From NCBI RefSeq assembly GCF_016031655.1, contig NZ_JACCHQ010000018.1:62001-126000 (forward strand): a stretch of DNA of 64,000 bases, given 5' to 3'. Position numbers and translations under genes: made by a program. The notes under the pieces were generated by a model. The model had not been told where the DNA came from. It ran no database searches and was given only the letters and a program-made list of their open reading frames with translations. Positions 1-9,861 of the stretch are shown in pieces. Position 1 is the first letter of the stretch. The number at the start of each line of letters is the position of its first letter. This DNA is from Bradyrhizobium glycinis (GTDB lineage: Bacteria; Pseudomonadota; Alphaproteobacteria; Rhizobiales; Xanthobacteraceae).

Positions 1-1382
1 TCCGCCTTTCGACAGCGGCCGCCGCGCGCAGCCGATCGGCAGCTCGGCTCCAGTACCGAACAAACTCGCCATCTGATGAAAAGCTGTTTTTCGAATCTGA
101 CCAGTGCTCTGCCCGTTCATTCGCGGTGCACTTGCTTTCAGGACCGATCGTTTGCGACATCTGGATGATTCCGTATTGCCCGGATTATGAACGGGCCTGT
201 TATTGACCTCTTTTTGTGTGGCCTATGCGACGGGTTTCGAACTCGTCCGTGAAATGGCGACGCGATGCATCGAGGAGCCACCAATTGTGTCGGTTGCCTC
301 CGCAGCTGACACGCTTGAGCAGGGCGACCGAATTCTAGTCATGGGCCCACACAGTACCGCTCGCTGCAATTCTCTATGAGCCCGGCAACGCCGAAGGCGC
401 AACGGTCGTTTGGCAGTGCCGATATACCAGAAGGTGCGATTTGTCTCGTCGGCAAATTATACGCAAGTCCACATCGCTCTCCATGCTGAATGCGAACGCT
501 CAAAGCCTTGCTTCTTTTTAGAACGCACCCACGGCTTGCGGGCGGAAAGGTGATCTTTCAAGAGATGCACTCAGCTCTTACCGGCGTTACTTGATGTCGA
601 TAGCAACGATCGTGCCATTCGTATCTGTCGCAGCTAAGGGCCGAATAGGCGTCAGGAAATCGAATTTGACGCCGAATGTTTTGAACCAGACAACGACAAT
701 CGTTGTGGGAGGCCGATCAGGCTAAAATCGGTGTACGGATGATGTTCGTGCGCAAAGGATCGACCGATCGGCGGCTCACCCGCAGCTTTACTCCAGCGCT
801 ACGGCGCGCCCGACACCAGATATAGGTTTGCTTCGGCCAGCATCGCGACAGCATCATCCAGAATAATTCTGCGCTCGGCACAGCTTTTACGAAATCAAGA
901 GCTAAACCATGAAAGAGATCTGGCTCCGGTCTTCTCACCCGGTGGGCCGGCACAACTGGAGTTGACAAGGTTCTGAGCGGGTGGGCATCAGAACTGGTCG
1001 GCCAAATCAACTCGTACAGGATCATTGGTGACAATCTTAAGCGATAGTTCTGCTTGGTCGACGCTTCGATCCTCCACAGAGGTGGCTTCATTTTAAACCG
1101 CCCCTTTTTTAGTTAGATTTGTATTGCCATCGCGAGTATTCCAGACTGTCTCATTTGGCCATTCGGCGCGATCCGATCATCATTCCGGAGCCATCCTATA
1201 AATGCCATAGGTATCCACACCGCCATACTTGAAAACCTAAGATCGATCGAACGGACGGGAAGCAGCTCGGGCGACCACGGTACGGCCGAAGGAAGCCTCG
1301 CATCGATTGAAGCCGACCTCTGATTCATCAGCGTCTCAGTTGAAGCGATGCCGGCGCGCACCTAATCATGCTTGTGGTCCAG
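1..1382. other. No recognisable intact gene
   Basis: I find no convincing complete gene in this stretch. Short open segments exist on both strands. One on the minus strand around 600-720 ends in a stop after a residue run resembling a real C-terminus, but none carries a motif I can assign. It reads as decayed DNA at the edge of an accessory region. Confidence 0.4.
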
Positions 1383-2920
1383 TTACTTCATCATCGCTTC
1401 GACCTCTGCACGAAAAGCTTGGCGCGAAGTGTCTCGTGAATAGAACATGTGGCCGCCCGGAAAGACTACAAGCTTGACGCGCGGCGCCGACGCAAATGGC
1501 GGTAATTGATCCAGCACAATCTGTGATCCGAAATAAGGCGTGACGAGGTCAAACAGGCCGTGCCCGACTAGCAACTTCATATTGCGGTCCGTTGCCAGAG
1601 TCTGGCGCAGCTCCGAAACTGACTCCGGCAAGCCGTGACCGAAGTCCCAACCCTGTAAAATTGTTGGGTTACGCAACTCATAGGACCCGTCCGGCCGCCA
1701 GTTTAGCTTGCGCGTAAGCAGATCGACAGTGGCGCTGGTCAGCGGCGCCAACAGCGGATCGCCCGAGGGATCGCCGGAAGCGTGTAAATCGGATTCCGGA
1801 TATGGATTGAGGCCACGCGCCGAGGCGTCATAATTACCGATTAAGTTACCGCTCTTACGCTCGAATTCGCGGCGGAATTCGTCAAGTCCGAAGCGGCCCG
1901 CGAGCCTACGACTTACGGCATTGTCGATGCCCGTCAGCGCGGCAGCCTTGTCGGCGAGACGCATGGTCGCTTCCTTATCCGCCGGGCCTTTGATGAGATC
2001 GACCAGAAACTCGCTCCGTGCATAAGCTTCCACGCCGATGAGATCGGCACGCTTCACCGGACCCTCGGCTTCACGCACCGTCGCGACATAGCTTGGCAAT
2101 CTTGCGACGTATTGCAGCAGGCTCGTGCTGGCATACTGGCTGTAGTCGAACAGAGGGGAGACCATAATCAGGCCGGAGACGCCTATACCCTGGCGCATCT
2201 GCAACTCCCGGACAAGTTTCGGCCCGCGAATGCCGCCATAGCTTTCACCGGCGATATATTTCGGCGACAACAGCCGGTCGTGTTTTCGAGCCAGCGGCGG
2301 ATCACCAGCGCCAGCGCGTTGACGTCGCCATCAACGGAATAGAGCCGCTTGCGCGCATCATCGCCGGTCCCCACGAACCGGCTATAGCCAGTGCCTACAG
2401 GATCGAGAAAAACCAGGTCGGTGAAATCGAGCCAAGTTTCTCCGTTTGGCCTCACCTCCGGAAATGTCGATGGCGTGACCTTGTCCGCGTTGATTGGCAG
2501 TCGCCATGGCCCGGCATTGCCTAGCTGCAGCCAAGCCGATGATGAGCCCGGTCCGCCGTTGAAGAAGAATGTCACGGGGCGCGTACCGCGATCGGTGCCG
2601 TCGAGCTGATAGGAGGTATAGGCGATGTCCGCCTGCGCCTCGCCCTTGTCGTCGAACAGACGGATGGAGCCGGCGATCGCGACGAAAGAAAGCATCCGCC
2701 CAGGGAGCTCAAGCGTGTGCCTGGTGCTGGAGTCCGGCGGCAGGCGCTGCTGCTCGGCCGGCGACGGCATATTCGGCGTTTGGCAGGCGCCCCCTTTCTG
2801 CCCGGCCGGCGTCGTGACCTCGGCAGGCCCCGGCGGATCACCAGCTCGCGCGCTCCCCATTACCCCGCAGGCACCCAGGATCAGCGCAGGAGAGGCGCGG
2901 CTCAGCGCGGTCGCATGCAT
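1383..2920 (-). pseudogene. Frameshifted S10-family serine carboxypeptidase
   Basis: The gene would encode a secreted peptidase of family S10. The upstream reading frame starts at an ATG at 2920 behind an AAGGGGAA ribosome site. It has a signal peptide and the oxyanion segment FFFNGGPGSSS typical of the family. The downstream frame carries the nucleophile motif GESYGG, the Asp region (HGLFDLVTPY) and the His region (PGGHMFYSRD). So all three catalytic residues exist, but they lie in a different frame from the N-terminus. The frames switch near 2281-2286; one extra C after the GAAAAC codons there would restore a continuous protein of about 510 residues, a usual length for this group. It is either a single-base pseudogene or a base-call error. 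Family assignment is firm, natural function unknown. Confidence 0.8.
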
Positions 2921-3573
2921 GAATTTCCCCTTTCCGGGCGCGCACTTTGCTGCAGGCACCCATCTATCAATAGCGGCTCTACCCACGAACTCATGACGCA
3001 CTAGCTCATGCCGGGTGGCAAACGAACCTGCTCGATCTAGTAGTAGTCACCCTGGCCGAATGCCCTATCAATGACCATCAAGGTTGGCTGCATGAGCCGG
3101 CGCCTATTCGCTTTTCACCCGACCAGGTGGACCAGTTCGCTCCGGGCCGGCCGGACTGTCACGTAGGCCGTGCTCTCATAGGATCTCCGCGCTGCCGCCG
3201 CTATTGTCGTCATTCTGGTTAGCAACCCGAGCATAGGCTCAAACTGTAAGCCTGAACGACTGGTGATGGCCGACCCATAGTATGCCCGTAGCCGTATTTT
3301 ATGCCTTTTGGAGGCTGAAAAGCGACCCCGAGGAACTGATGGAGGTGAAGCTGCTCATTGCATACTATCAACTCCGCGCAGTTCACTTTGGAGCACACCT
3401 GCATGAGGGCCGTCGCTAACTGGCCCATCGCTGCGAATTGGCAATTCGTCAAACTTTGAAAGATGGCCGCTTCGCGCGGGCCATTTTCGTATCAGATCGG
3501 ATCAAATCAGTATTTGGCTGCGGGGACACGCAACACCCGATTTTTGCGATTGATGGAAGCGGCAATCCCACGT
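2921..3573. other. Intergenic, nothing recognised
   Basis: No ORF with a recognisable motif was seen between the carboxypeptidase start and the tRNA-like remnant. Short open frames here look like chance. Confidence 0.4.
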
Positions 3574-3642
3574 TTGGCCGCTTAGATCGACCTTGCACTC
3601 CGAACGCGAAGGCCACACGTTCCAATCGTGTCAGGGGCGCCA
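3574..3642 (+). other. Degenerate tRNA-Arg-like 3' part, possible island attachment scar
   Basis: The segment ends in GCCA and contains an intact five-base T stem (ACACG/CGTGT) around a seven-base loop TTCCAAT. Upstream is an anticodon-loop-like CTCCGAA whose middle reads CCG (Arg), flanked by a partly paired stem. The stretch GCGAAGGCCACACGTTC closely resembles alphaproteobacterial tRNA-Arg as I remember it. The D arm is only vaguely recognisable and the acceptor 5' strand is missing, so it is not a functional tRNA. The loop also has C at the normally purine position 57. Integrative elements often leave such partial tRNA copies at their ends, which fits the conjugation remnants 1.5-2.5 kb to the right, but no integrase gene is adjacent. 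Confidence 0.45.
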
Positions 3643-3925
3643 ATTGCGTACAAAACCGCGAACGTTGGAGATCGCCCTTTGATCGCTAGCGATGGGCGGC
3701 CAAATTGATCGAGGCGTCCGGGATTTAGGGCTCCGCGCGACACCGCGTGCCCGACGGTCGAAGCGAACAGCAGCGTGATGTCAAAGGCAGTCCGCGCCGA
3801 AGGAAGCCAAGCGCGGCTACCTTAGACCCGCGGACAAAAAAAACGGGCGGCTCGCATTTCGGGCGGCCCAGTCAGGGAGGAGAGCTTTGGCGCAAGGACG
3901 CATCAACGCCGGTGACGAGTGATGC

Positions 3926-4267
3926 TCATATCTTCTTACGAAGGTGGATTTGGAGGATTTCGAGGACTGCAGCAACGACAAGGACAGTGCCCGAGATGAT
4001 ATTGGTAAACTCGGCACCGACGTTCATGAGAGCCAAGCCGTTCCGCAGTACCGTTAAGAACCAGACGCCGAGAAGAACGCGCCACATGCTTCCTCGCCCA
4101 CCAGTGAACGGAACCCCACCGAGTAGTACAGCCGTAAGTACCGTAATCTCCACGCTGACGCCGAGCGTGCCGGACGGTGCGCTATCAATACGAGCGACGA
4201 TAAGTACGGCGCCAATAGCCACCGCCAAGCCAGTCAGCACGTAGAGGGCGAGGATCGTCCGTTTGAC
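3926..4267 (-). pseudogene. Sugar ABC transporter permease, C-terminal fragment
   Basis: The minus-strand frame encodes the last 110 or so residues of a ribose/xylose-type (RbsC family) inner-membrane permease, with hydrophobic helices and the conserved segment resembling LLGGVPFTGGRGSMWR. The N-terminal two thirds are missing. Upstream in the same open frame the sequence is unrelated because it is read out of frame through the neighbouring binding-protein remnant. It lies directly downstream of that remnant, so the pair is the residue of a sugar import operon that suffered an internal deletion. Confidence 0.7.
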
Positions 4268-4283
4268 ACGGATAGCCGAGAAG

Positions 4284-5105
4284 ATCCAGCCGGATCGCGG
4301 CTGTCGCCTTATAGTAGGTGCCCTTCTTGATATCCACGAGCGCTTGCTCCGAACCGTCCATTCCGCCGATATAGACTTCTGCTCGGTCGATGCCAGCATT
4401 TCGAAATGCCCTGGCTGCGCCGACGCCCGGATCATCGGTGCGACCTGCGATAAAAATTCTTAGATTGGGGTGTTCCCTTAGCGCATTCTCGGCCATTGCC
4501 AATTCGCATTCTTGATTGGCGCAATCCTGCGCCAGGACGACAGGTGCTCCGAGCTTCTTCAGCGCAGCTTTGGGTGTCTCCTACTGGCCGGCGAGCGAGG
4601 ACTCGACCGAAAGCTCAGTCACTGCGGCGGAAACGCCGCCCTTCGGCAGATTTGCTTTTCGCCCACGCCGTGACATCATCGGCAATCAACTGGCCCGCTT
4701 TGTTAGTATCCCAGCCTACGGACCCATCCTGGCCTTTCAACGGCTTGGTGTACGTGAGCCGCTTGATGCCCTTCGACTGAGCTTCTCGCTGAGTTGTACG
4801 AACGCGGTCGGATCAACGGGACGAATGACGATGGCATCGGCTTTCTGAAGGATCCAATTCTCAACTGCCGCGCTGGGTCTTGAAGATTTAGGTTTGTTGT
4901 CGCGTCAATTTGAAGCTTTACGCAACCCAGTTCGTCGGCGCGCTTCTGGGCGTACTTGGCTATGCCTGAACGGCCTTCGCTTCGCTCACCGGATGGCTAT
5001 GGTATAAGTCTTTTCGCACTCGCTGCCTTGACTTCGGACACGCCAAACAATGCTGCGAAAGCCACGGCCGAGGAGCACCCTCGAGATACCGGTCGTAAAG
5101 ATATT
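4284..5105 (-). pseudogene. Periplasmic sugar-binding protein remnant (type I fold)
   Basis: Pieces of one periplasmic binding protein of the ribose/xylose class occur in order but in different frames on the minus strand. They are a signal-peptide-like run (AVAFAALFGVSEVKA) near 5105, a segment AKYAQKRADELG near 4960, a ligand-site segment WILQKADAIVIRPVDPTA near 4850, a segment with GQDGSVGWDTNKAGQLIADD near 4720, and the C-terminal part near 4290-4500 (IGGMDGSEQALVDI). Several frameshifts and stops make it non-functional. The N-terminus abuts the truncated trbI remnant, so the junction near 5100 records a rearrangement. Confidence 0.7.
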
Positions 5106-5736
5106 TGCCGGACGGGCTGTCGTAGACCGCCTCGGTCACTTGGGCCGTGACTTGGCCAGGCAGATCGGAACGAATGCCCGTGAGGAGCGCTGACGGGATC
5201 ACGGTGCCGGCCTGCACTACGTAAGGTGAGGCCTTGGCCTCTAACCGGTCCGGACTGACCGTACGTTTGTCGATTAAGCCTCGGCGGTTGCTGAGCAGTT
5301 TGAGCGAAGAGGCGGCTCACCAGCGCTGCCTCGATTTCCTGGGATCTGTGCTGGGTGTCCGGATCAGACGTTGCTGCCACCGTGTTCGGTGCAGCACCGG
5401 CGTTGAGGATGGGCTTGCCGAGATCGCCCGGCAGCGGCGGCCCGAGCAGCGGCGCTTGACGGGGCAGGCCGGTGTAGTCTTTCGGCAAGGCGGCGAGCCC
5501 GTCGGCCGAAGGCCTGTTCTGCGTGCTGAGCAACTCCTGGCCGGCGTGTTGCGTGTTGCCAGTCTGGAGAGCGTCGCCGAGCCCGCTTGGCGTCGAGGGG
5601 CCGCCGCCGCGCCGAGGCCGATCAGGACCCTACGCGAGAGCCGTGTGACGCGGGGCCGCTCGCCCCTGAGCCGAAGGTCCGGCGGCGCGACGGGCGGGAT
5701 GTCGCGCTGATGTTCGTCTTCGCTCTCTATCACCAT
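5106..5736 (-). pseudogene. Decayed conjugal transfer gene trbI
   Basis: TrbI is the VirB10-like channel protein of Trb type IV mating systems. The N-terminal frame (from 5736) contains RDIPPVAPPDLRLRGE and SRRVLIGLG, typical of TrbI starts. The middle continues in another frame with the proline-rich segment around LGPPLPGDLGKP. A C-terminal piece in a third frame carries AGTVIPSALLTGIRSDLPG, the conserved TrbI barrel motif, and breaks off after DSPSGKYL. At least two frame changes and loss of the C-terminus show a pseudogene. It overlaps the end of the trbG remnant, as in intact trb operons. Confidence 0.8.
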
Positions 5737-5975
5737 GAGCGCGGCCTTCCGTCGGTGCGGACAATGCGCACGCGCCGCTCGCTGTCCTTGTCGCCCAGAC
5801 TCAATTCGGCGGCAGCGAACAGACGGTTGACGATGCAGTAGTTGCGGTTGACGCGGTAGTTCACGAGTTCAGAGCCGCCCGCCGGACCGACGACGAACAG
5901 CGGCGGCATCTCGGCCTGGACGATGCCGCTGGGAAACTCGATGTAGACCTTGTTTCCCTCGTGACGGCGCTCTGC
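5730..5975 (-). pseudogene. C-terminal fragment of conjugal transfer gene trbG
   Basis: TrbG is the VirB9-like outer-membrane-associated part of the mating channel. The frame shows KVYIEFPSGIVQAEMPPLF, followed by a segment with ELVNYRVNRNYCIVNRLF and the ending RVRIVRTDGRPR, all characteristic of the TrbG C-terminal domain. The N-terminal two thirds are missing; upstream of about 5975 the frame runs into unrelated sequence. Order trbG then trbI on the minus strand is the ancestral operon order, supporting a remnant of an integrative conjugative element. Confidence 0.75.
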
Positions 5976-6098
5976 GTTTGAGCTTGGATCGTGAGCCCAT
6001 TGCACGCAGCGTTGAATTTCGTAGCGCACCCTTCCGGGCAGACGCTGGTTATATGACCGCCGATCGCAGCGATCGGCGGTCAACTCGGAGAACCGAAA

Positions 6099-6308
6099 GT
6101 GACAAAGAGCAACAAGCGCGTCGCCGTCACCGGCGGTCATGGCAAGATCGGCAAGACCTTGGTCCCATATCTACGCGAGCGGGGTTATAATGTGTTCACT
6201 ATTGATCGCGACGGACCAGAGAGCCTTGAAGAGCCAATGATGGTGGCTGACCTTACGGACTTCGGTCAGGCACTTGACGCACTCTCGATGGTTCCCAGTG
6301 TCATGTAG
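6099..6308 (+). pseudogene. Truncated NAD-dependent epimerase/dehydratase
   Basis: The 69-residue product begins with a Rossmann nucleotide-binding motif (VAVTGGHGKIGKTL) and continues as the first strand-helix units of an extended SDR protein (sugar epimerase/dehydratase type). Such enzymes are normally about 280-350 residues, so only the N-terminal quarter is left. The frame ends just before the ent-kaurene synthase remnant on the other strand. Probably non-functional. Confidence 0.55.
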
Positions 6309-6447
6309 CGTCCACGCTCGACGCCCCACCCGTCATTCTGCTCGAACAGGATTGCGCCGACCAGACGTGTGATGGCGTCCGCATTGGGAAAGATGCCGAC
6401 CACTTCGGTCCGCCGCTTGATCTCGCCGTTGACGAAGCCGGCGCACG

Positions 6448-7030
6448 CTAGCCTGCCCCCGCAGCGTCGCTGCGGTAGCGGCTGGTCGAGGTCTGGTAGT
6501 ACTGCGCGCGGATGGCCGCCATGGCCTCGATCAACGCTCCCCAGGGCGCGGGAAAGCGTTCTTTCGCCATCACCCGGTCCAGCACGCGCCTAAGGCCGGC
6601 CAGCTCGTCGTTGAGGAACTCCACCACAGGCATAGCCGGATAGCGCTGCAGCAGGAGAATCGCGCGTTGTAGGCCTCGCCGGCCGACCTGTCCTTGTCGC
6701 GTCCATGCAGGTCGTTCTGCAGGCGCCCTATCGCGGAGATGAGCCGCAGGACCTGGCGAAACGCCGGACGCGCGCGCCAGGTCGCCATGTCCAGCCCCCA
6801 CAGCAACGACAGGCAACAGAGCACGTTCGCGTAGGTGATCGAATCGATGCCGTTGTGCAAGTACTCGGTGTAAGACCAGCGTTCCGCCCCCGCCGCTTGC
6901 GCGTGTCCGGCGCGCAGCGCTGCGCAGTAGCACCGGGTATCGTCGAGAAGCTGAGCATAGTCGCGACGATCGTAGGCGAGCGCGGCCAGCGAAGCGCGCA
7001 GCACAGCGCAGCCTTCGAATCCGGTATCAG
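6448..7030 (-). pseudogene. ent-kaurene synthase remnant (gibberellin pathway)
   Basis: Rhizobial ent-kaurene synthase cyclises ent-copalyl diphosphate in the bacterial gibberellin operon of symbiosis islands. Here the minus strand gives the second half of the protein in pieces. One frame has VLRASLAALAYDRRDYAQLL, the segment WSYTEYLHNGIDSITYANVL and the NSE-like metal site ISAIGRLQNDLHGRDKDRS. A second frame has the C-terminus with RYPAMPVVEFLNDELAGLR and ends near YYQTSTSRYRSD. The frame shifts around 6660. The N-terminal half with the DDxxD motif is missing, and no cytochrome P450 or other gibberellin genes are adjacent. The match to the Bradyrhizobium enzyme is from memory but extensive. 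Confidence 0.8.
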
Positions 7031-7146
7031 CTCCTCCACTACCCCAATTTCGCGCCTGACAAACTCCATCGCGATCGTTCAGCGGCTGACGATGGAGAAG
7101 CCGAACCGCGTGAAGTCAGCTACTCTCGTCTCGTTCGAGAGCGCCG

Positions 7147-7263
7147 ATGAATGCCTGGAAGCTCCGTACCTACCAGACGCGCGAGAGACCGTTGCGTCCG
7201 TCTCATGCCGAGACGTTGGATCGATATGTGGCCCGCCTTGAACAATATGTCCTGAGGCTGACA
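7147..7263 (+). CDS. Small ORF of unknown nature
   Basis: A 38-residue frame starts at ATG 7147 (MNAWKLRTYQTRERPLRP) and has an amphipathic end (YVARLEQYVLRL). I do not recognise it. It lies between the kaurene synthase remnant and an IS3 fragment, and may simply be a piece of a larger lost gene. Low confidence that it is expressed. Confidence 0.15.
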
Positions 7264-7365
7264 AGCGCGCCGCATTAGCAGGAACGCACGAGCTCTTTCG
7301 GTGTTTATGAAATGCGAAAGGCGACTCTAGCCAGCGGCGGTTACTTGACAGGTTGCGTCGGTTAA

Positions 7366-7692
7366 TTGCGGAAAACTAGATATGGGGCGGGACGTGATAA
7401 GCGAACAATATCCCATTCGTATACTTGTCGGGCCTTCACCAGCGAAGCTATCTTCGCTCGCGGGGCGTGGACAAGCGGGGCGGAAGTCGGTCGAAGGATT
7501 GGCCCGCGAACGCGCATGTTGACCTTGAGGAAAGAGCAAATGTCGAGAATGACTGACCTGACAATGCGTACGGACGGCGCCACGGCCGAGCGGCTGAAGG
7601 CCTTCGAAGAGGAGGACGCAGAGCTGAAGAAGCTTCTGGCTGAGAAACTGCTCGAAGCAGCCGCCCTTCGCGAGCATCTTTCAAGGGAATGA
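7366..7692 (+). pseudogene. IS3-family OrfA transposase remnant
   Basis: The last 40 residues of this frame (AERLKAFEEEDAELKKLLAE, then ALREHLSRE) match the leucine-zipper end of IS3-type OrfA proteins. The upstream part of the frame lacks the expected helix-turn-helix, and no OrfB with a DDE domain follows. A worn insertion-sequence fragment. Confidence 0.55.
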
Positions 7693-7761
7693 TCGGGCAC
7701 GCGCGTTGCGTCGCGCCTCCGCAGACCGTCATCTCTCCGCCCTGTAAAGAGATCTCTTCAA

Positions 7762-7998
7762 GTGGCCAAATCGAAAGCGAAAGCAGCGGCTGTGGATGAT
7801 GTCACGCTCACGTACTGGCTGATCGGAGCTGGAGCAGTCCTAGTCCTGATTGGGCTATTGGGCGTAGTGCCTTGCGCAGGCTCGACGCGAAGGCGGAAAG
7901 AACGCGACAGTTGGCTGGCACGACCCCTGGTACAGCACGCTTGCCAGAAGTTCTTGATCACTAGAGCGCTAGCGAAGTGTCCCCTCCCCATTTGTTGA
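7762..7998 (+). CDS. Small hypothetical membrane protein
   Basis: A GTG-started frame of 78 residues with a lysine/alanine-rich N-terminus (AKSKAKAAAVDD) and one strong hydrophobic segment at about residues 19-40 (TYWLIGAGAVLVLIGLLGVV). A basic, arginine-rich stretch follows. I do not recognise a family. The C-terminal third looks less protein-like and the gene may be truncated. It sits among IS fragments without an evident operon partner. Confidence 0.3.
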   Translation: MAKSKAKAAAVDDVTLTYWLIGAGAVLVLIGLLGVVPCAGSTRRRKERDSWLARPLVQHACQKFLITRALAKCPLPIC

Positions 7999-8380
7999 TA
8001 GGGCTGAGGCGTTATGACATGGCAAATGAGCCCGCGAAGCTGATCGACGACTTCTGCAGGAGACCGGACTTGCCAGCAAACGTTCGCGCGTGGGAGAAGG
8101 AAGCTCGCGCCAGCGCCCTGTCACTGGCCGGATTTCTCCATGCCACGGGGGAATCGCCGATTGGTTGCGGCCTGATGCTTTCGACTTCTCAGCCGCCCGT
8201 TTTCTGTCGATCGTGCCTCCTATATGAGACTTGATTTGAGATCCGGCGAGAATGACGAGCGCGCCGCATGCAAGCTCACGAGCACATGTTGTGCGCCCTG
8301 AATTGCCAAAGACGAATCTGAGCCAGTGCCAATCAGTTGACTGATTGCATTTCGATTGGGAAGAGATACGGGGGAACTTG

Positions 8381-8593
8381 ATGAGCGAAGAAATCTCCGA
8401 GGTTGAGTGGAACGGGAATGCCTTGGTAGGCTGGGTTACGATCAACGGGGCTCCCATTAAGGTTGTGCTCGATAGAAACACGATTCATCGTCACGCGCCG
8501 GGCTTCGATGACGCCCTTACTTGGGAAATCAAACGTCACGGCGCCGCAATCGTCGAGAGAATGATGCCATTTCTTCGTGCGACCTACGGATGA
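8381..8593 (+). CDS. DUF1488-like small protein
   Basis: A 70-residue protein starting at ATG 8381, chosen because GGGGGAA lies seven bases upstream; an in-frame start at 8345 is possible but lacks a site. The order of a short beta-rich N-terminus (VEWNGNALVGWVTINGAPIK) and a helical C-terminus resembles DUF1488 proteins, common in Rhizobiales and of unknown function. The assignment is by resemblance only. Encoded alone between mobile-element fragments. Confidence 0.45.
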   Translation: MSEEISEVEWNGNALVGWVTINGAPIKVVLDRNTIHRHAPGFDDALTWEIKRHGAAIVERMMPFLRATYG

Positions 8594-8901
8594 GGCCGGC
8601 TATACGCGCGTTGATGTCGTCGGTTTTGCCGGCCCGGTGCTCGCGGGACGGCGACGCAGCCAGCCAAAAAACCGTCGCGGCCGACCTCCAAGGCGGCTGC
8701 TATTCGGGTGATCGCGTGCCCAGAGTCTGCCGCCTCGTCGCGCCACCGGTGCAGCAACCGGAGCAGCGCGTGTTCGTCGGCGCCAAGCTTCTTCAACGGA
8801 CGACGATCCAATGCGGCGATAATTCCGGCGACAATGACCACGATCAGCGTGCTATTCTGTTCTGCACGCTGGACGACGGCTGAGATCGTGTGCCTTTGCA
8901 T
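8584..8901 (-). pseudogene. IS110-family transposase, N-terminal fragment
   Basis: The minus-strand frame contains RRPLKKLGADEHALLRLLHR and GHAITRIAAALEVGRDGF, the beginning region of IS110-type DEDD transposases found often in bradyrhizobial islands. The chain then runs out of homology after about 80 residues and no catalytic domain or C-terminal serine domain is present. A truncated IS copy. Confidence 0.6.
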
Positions 8902-8922
8902 GGGGTGCGGCGCGGCGAGCGG

Positions 8923-9105
8923 GTGACTGTTGTGTCCACGATCGCGATCCAGACGCCGATGATCGCCGACGAACTTCGGCGGCAGGCGAACGAATTTATC
9001 GACTTGTCACAATTCAAGCTGAAGCTGGAGCGCGATGCGGCCGAACGGTTAGGCCTGCGTCAGGAGGAAAGCCGAGGCTCGAAAATCGGAATGCCAAATC
9101 TCTGA
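8923..9105 (+). CDS. Hypothetical small protein
   Basis: A GTG-started frame of 60 residues (MTVVSTIAIQTPMIADELRR) with a helical, charged middle (LSQFKLKLERDAAERLGLR). It overlaps no other gene and ends cleanly, but I recognise no family, and it could be a leftover of a larger gene. Confidence 0.25.
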   Translation: MTVVSTIAIQTPMIADELRRQANEFIDLSQFKLKLERDAAERLGLRQEESRGSKIGMPNL

Positions 9106-9861
9106 GCGACCCGCCGAGTTACAAGCAAGTTCGTTCTCGAGGGTGAAGAACTCAAGGCTTTAGGCCGGATTTGCGATCGGTTCGGTGATTAGCGCTGCTA
9201 GGATTTGGCACGCCAAAAGCCTGAGGCACCCGAAGATACTATGACGTTACCGGCAAAGGCGGACATAAAGTGAAGTGCCCGCCACGATCGTCGCCCAAAA
9301 GCCAATCGCCGCAAGCGATTGAGGACGGGATGGATAGAAAAGGCAGGAAATGGATCAGCTCAACAAGTATTCAGCCTTCGTAGGAACCAAGGGTAGAGCA
9401 GAGAAAAAGATAGTTGCTGTATCGAAGGCGTGCTGATCGAGCTTCTCACGGCAAACCTCCACAATAGGGATTTATCGGCAATGCAAGGGGTCAAATTTGC
9501 AAACGATTGACATCGGTCCGGCGTCCGCGTCCCTACCGATTCACGACGTCATCGCTAAGCCGCAGGTTGATAACGACAACCCGCGCAGCGCAAACGACAA
9601 CAAAGCGGCGCAATCAAAGCTCCGACCGCGCGCTTGCGGTGGGCGGACGACGGCGCTGACATCGAAGATCAAACGTTGCACCACCTCCGCGGCGCCTGGT
9701 CTTCACCTTTGATGGGTCGATGCAAGCTTTCGGGCCCAAAAGCCCAAACGCTTGCAGCTATAGTCCCATCCTTCGCTTAGTTCCAGCCTAGCCAAGAGCG
9801 CGGCGCCGTCTTCATTGTGGTATCTCGGCGGTGCCAAGCTTAGAACGAGGAGCAGGCAGTT
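9106..9861. other. Intergenic; hairpin near 9727-9756
   Basis: No convincing gene. The stretch 9727-9756 contains an inverted repeat (TGCAAGC ... GCTTGCA, with GGGC/GCCC nested inside) downstream of the outer-membrane protein gene on the minus strand. It could end that transcript, although no T tract follows on that strand. Confidence 0.3.

Noticed and set aside
3449..3643. Open frame on the minus strand with a protein-like start
   Set aside because: It is the complement of the tRNA-like segment; tRNA complements often give such open frames.
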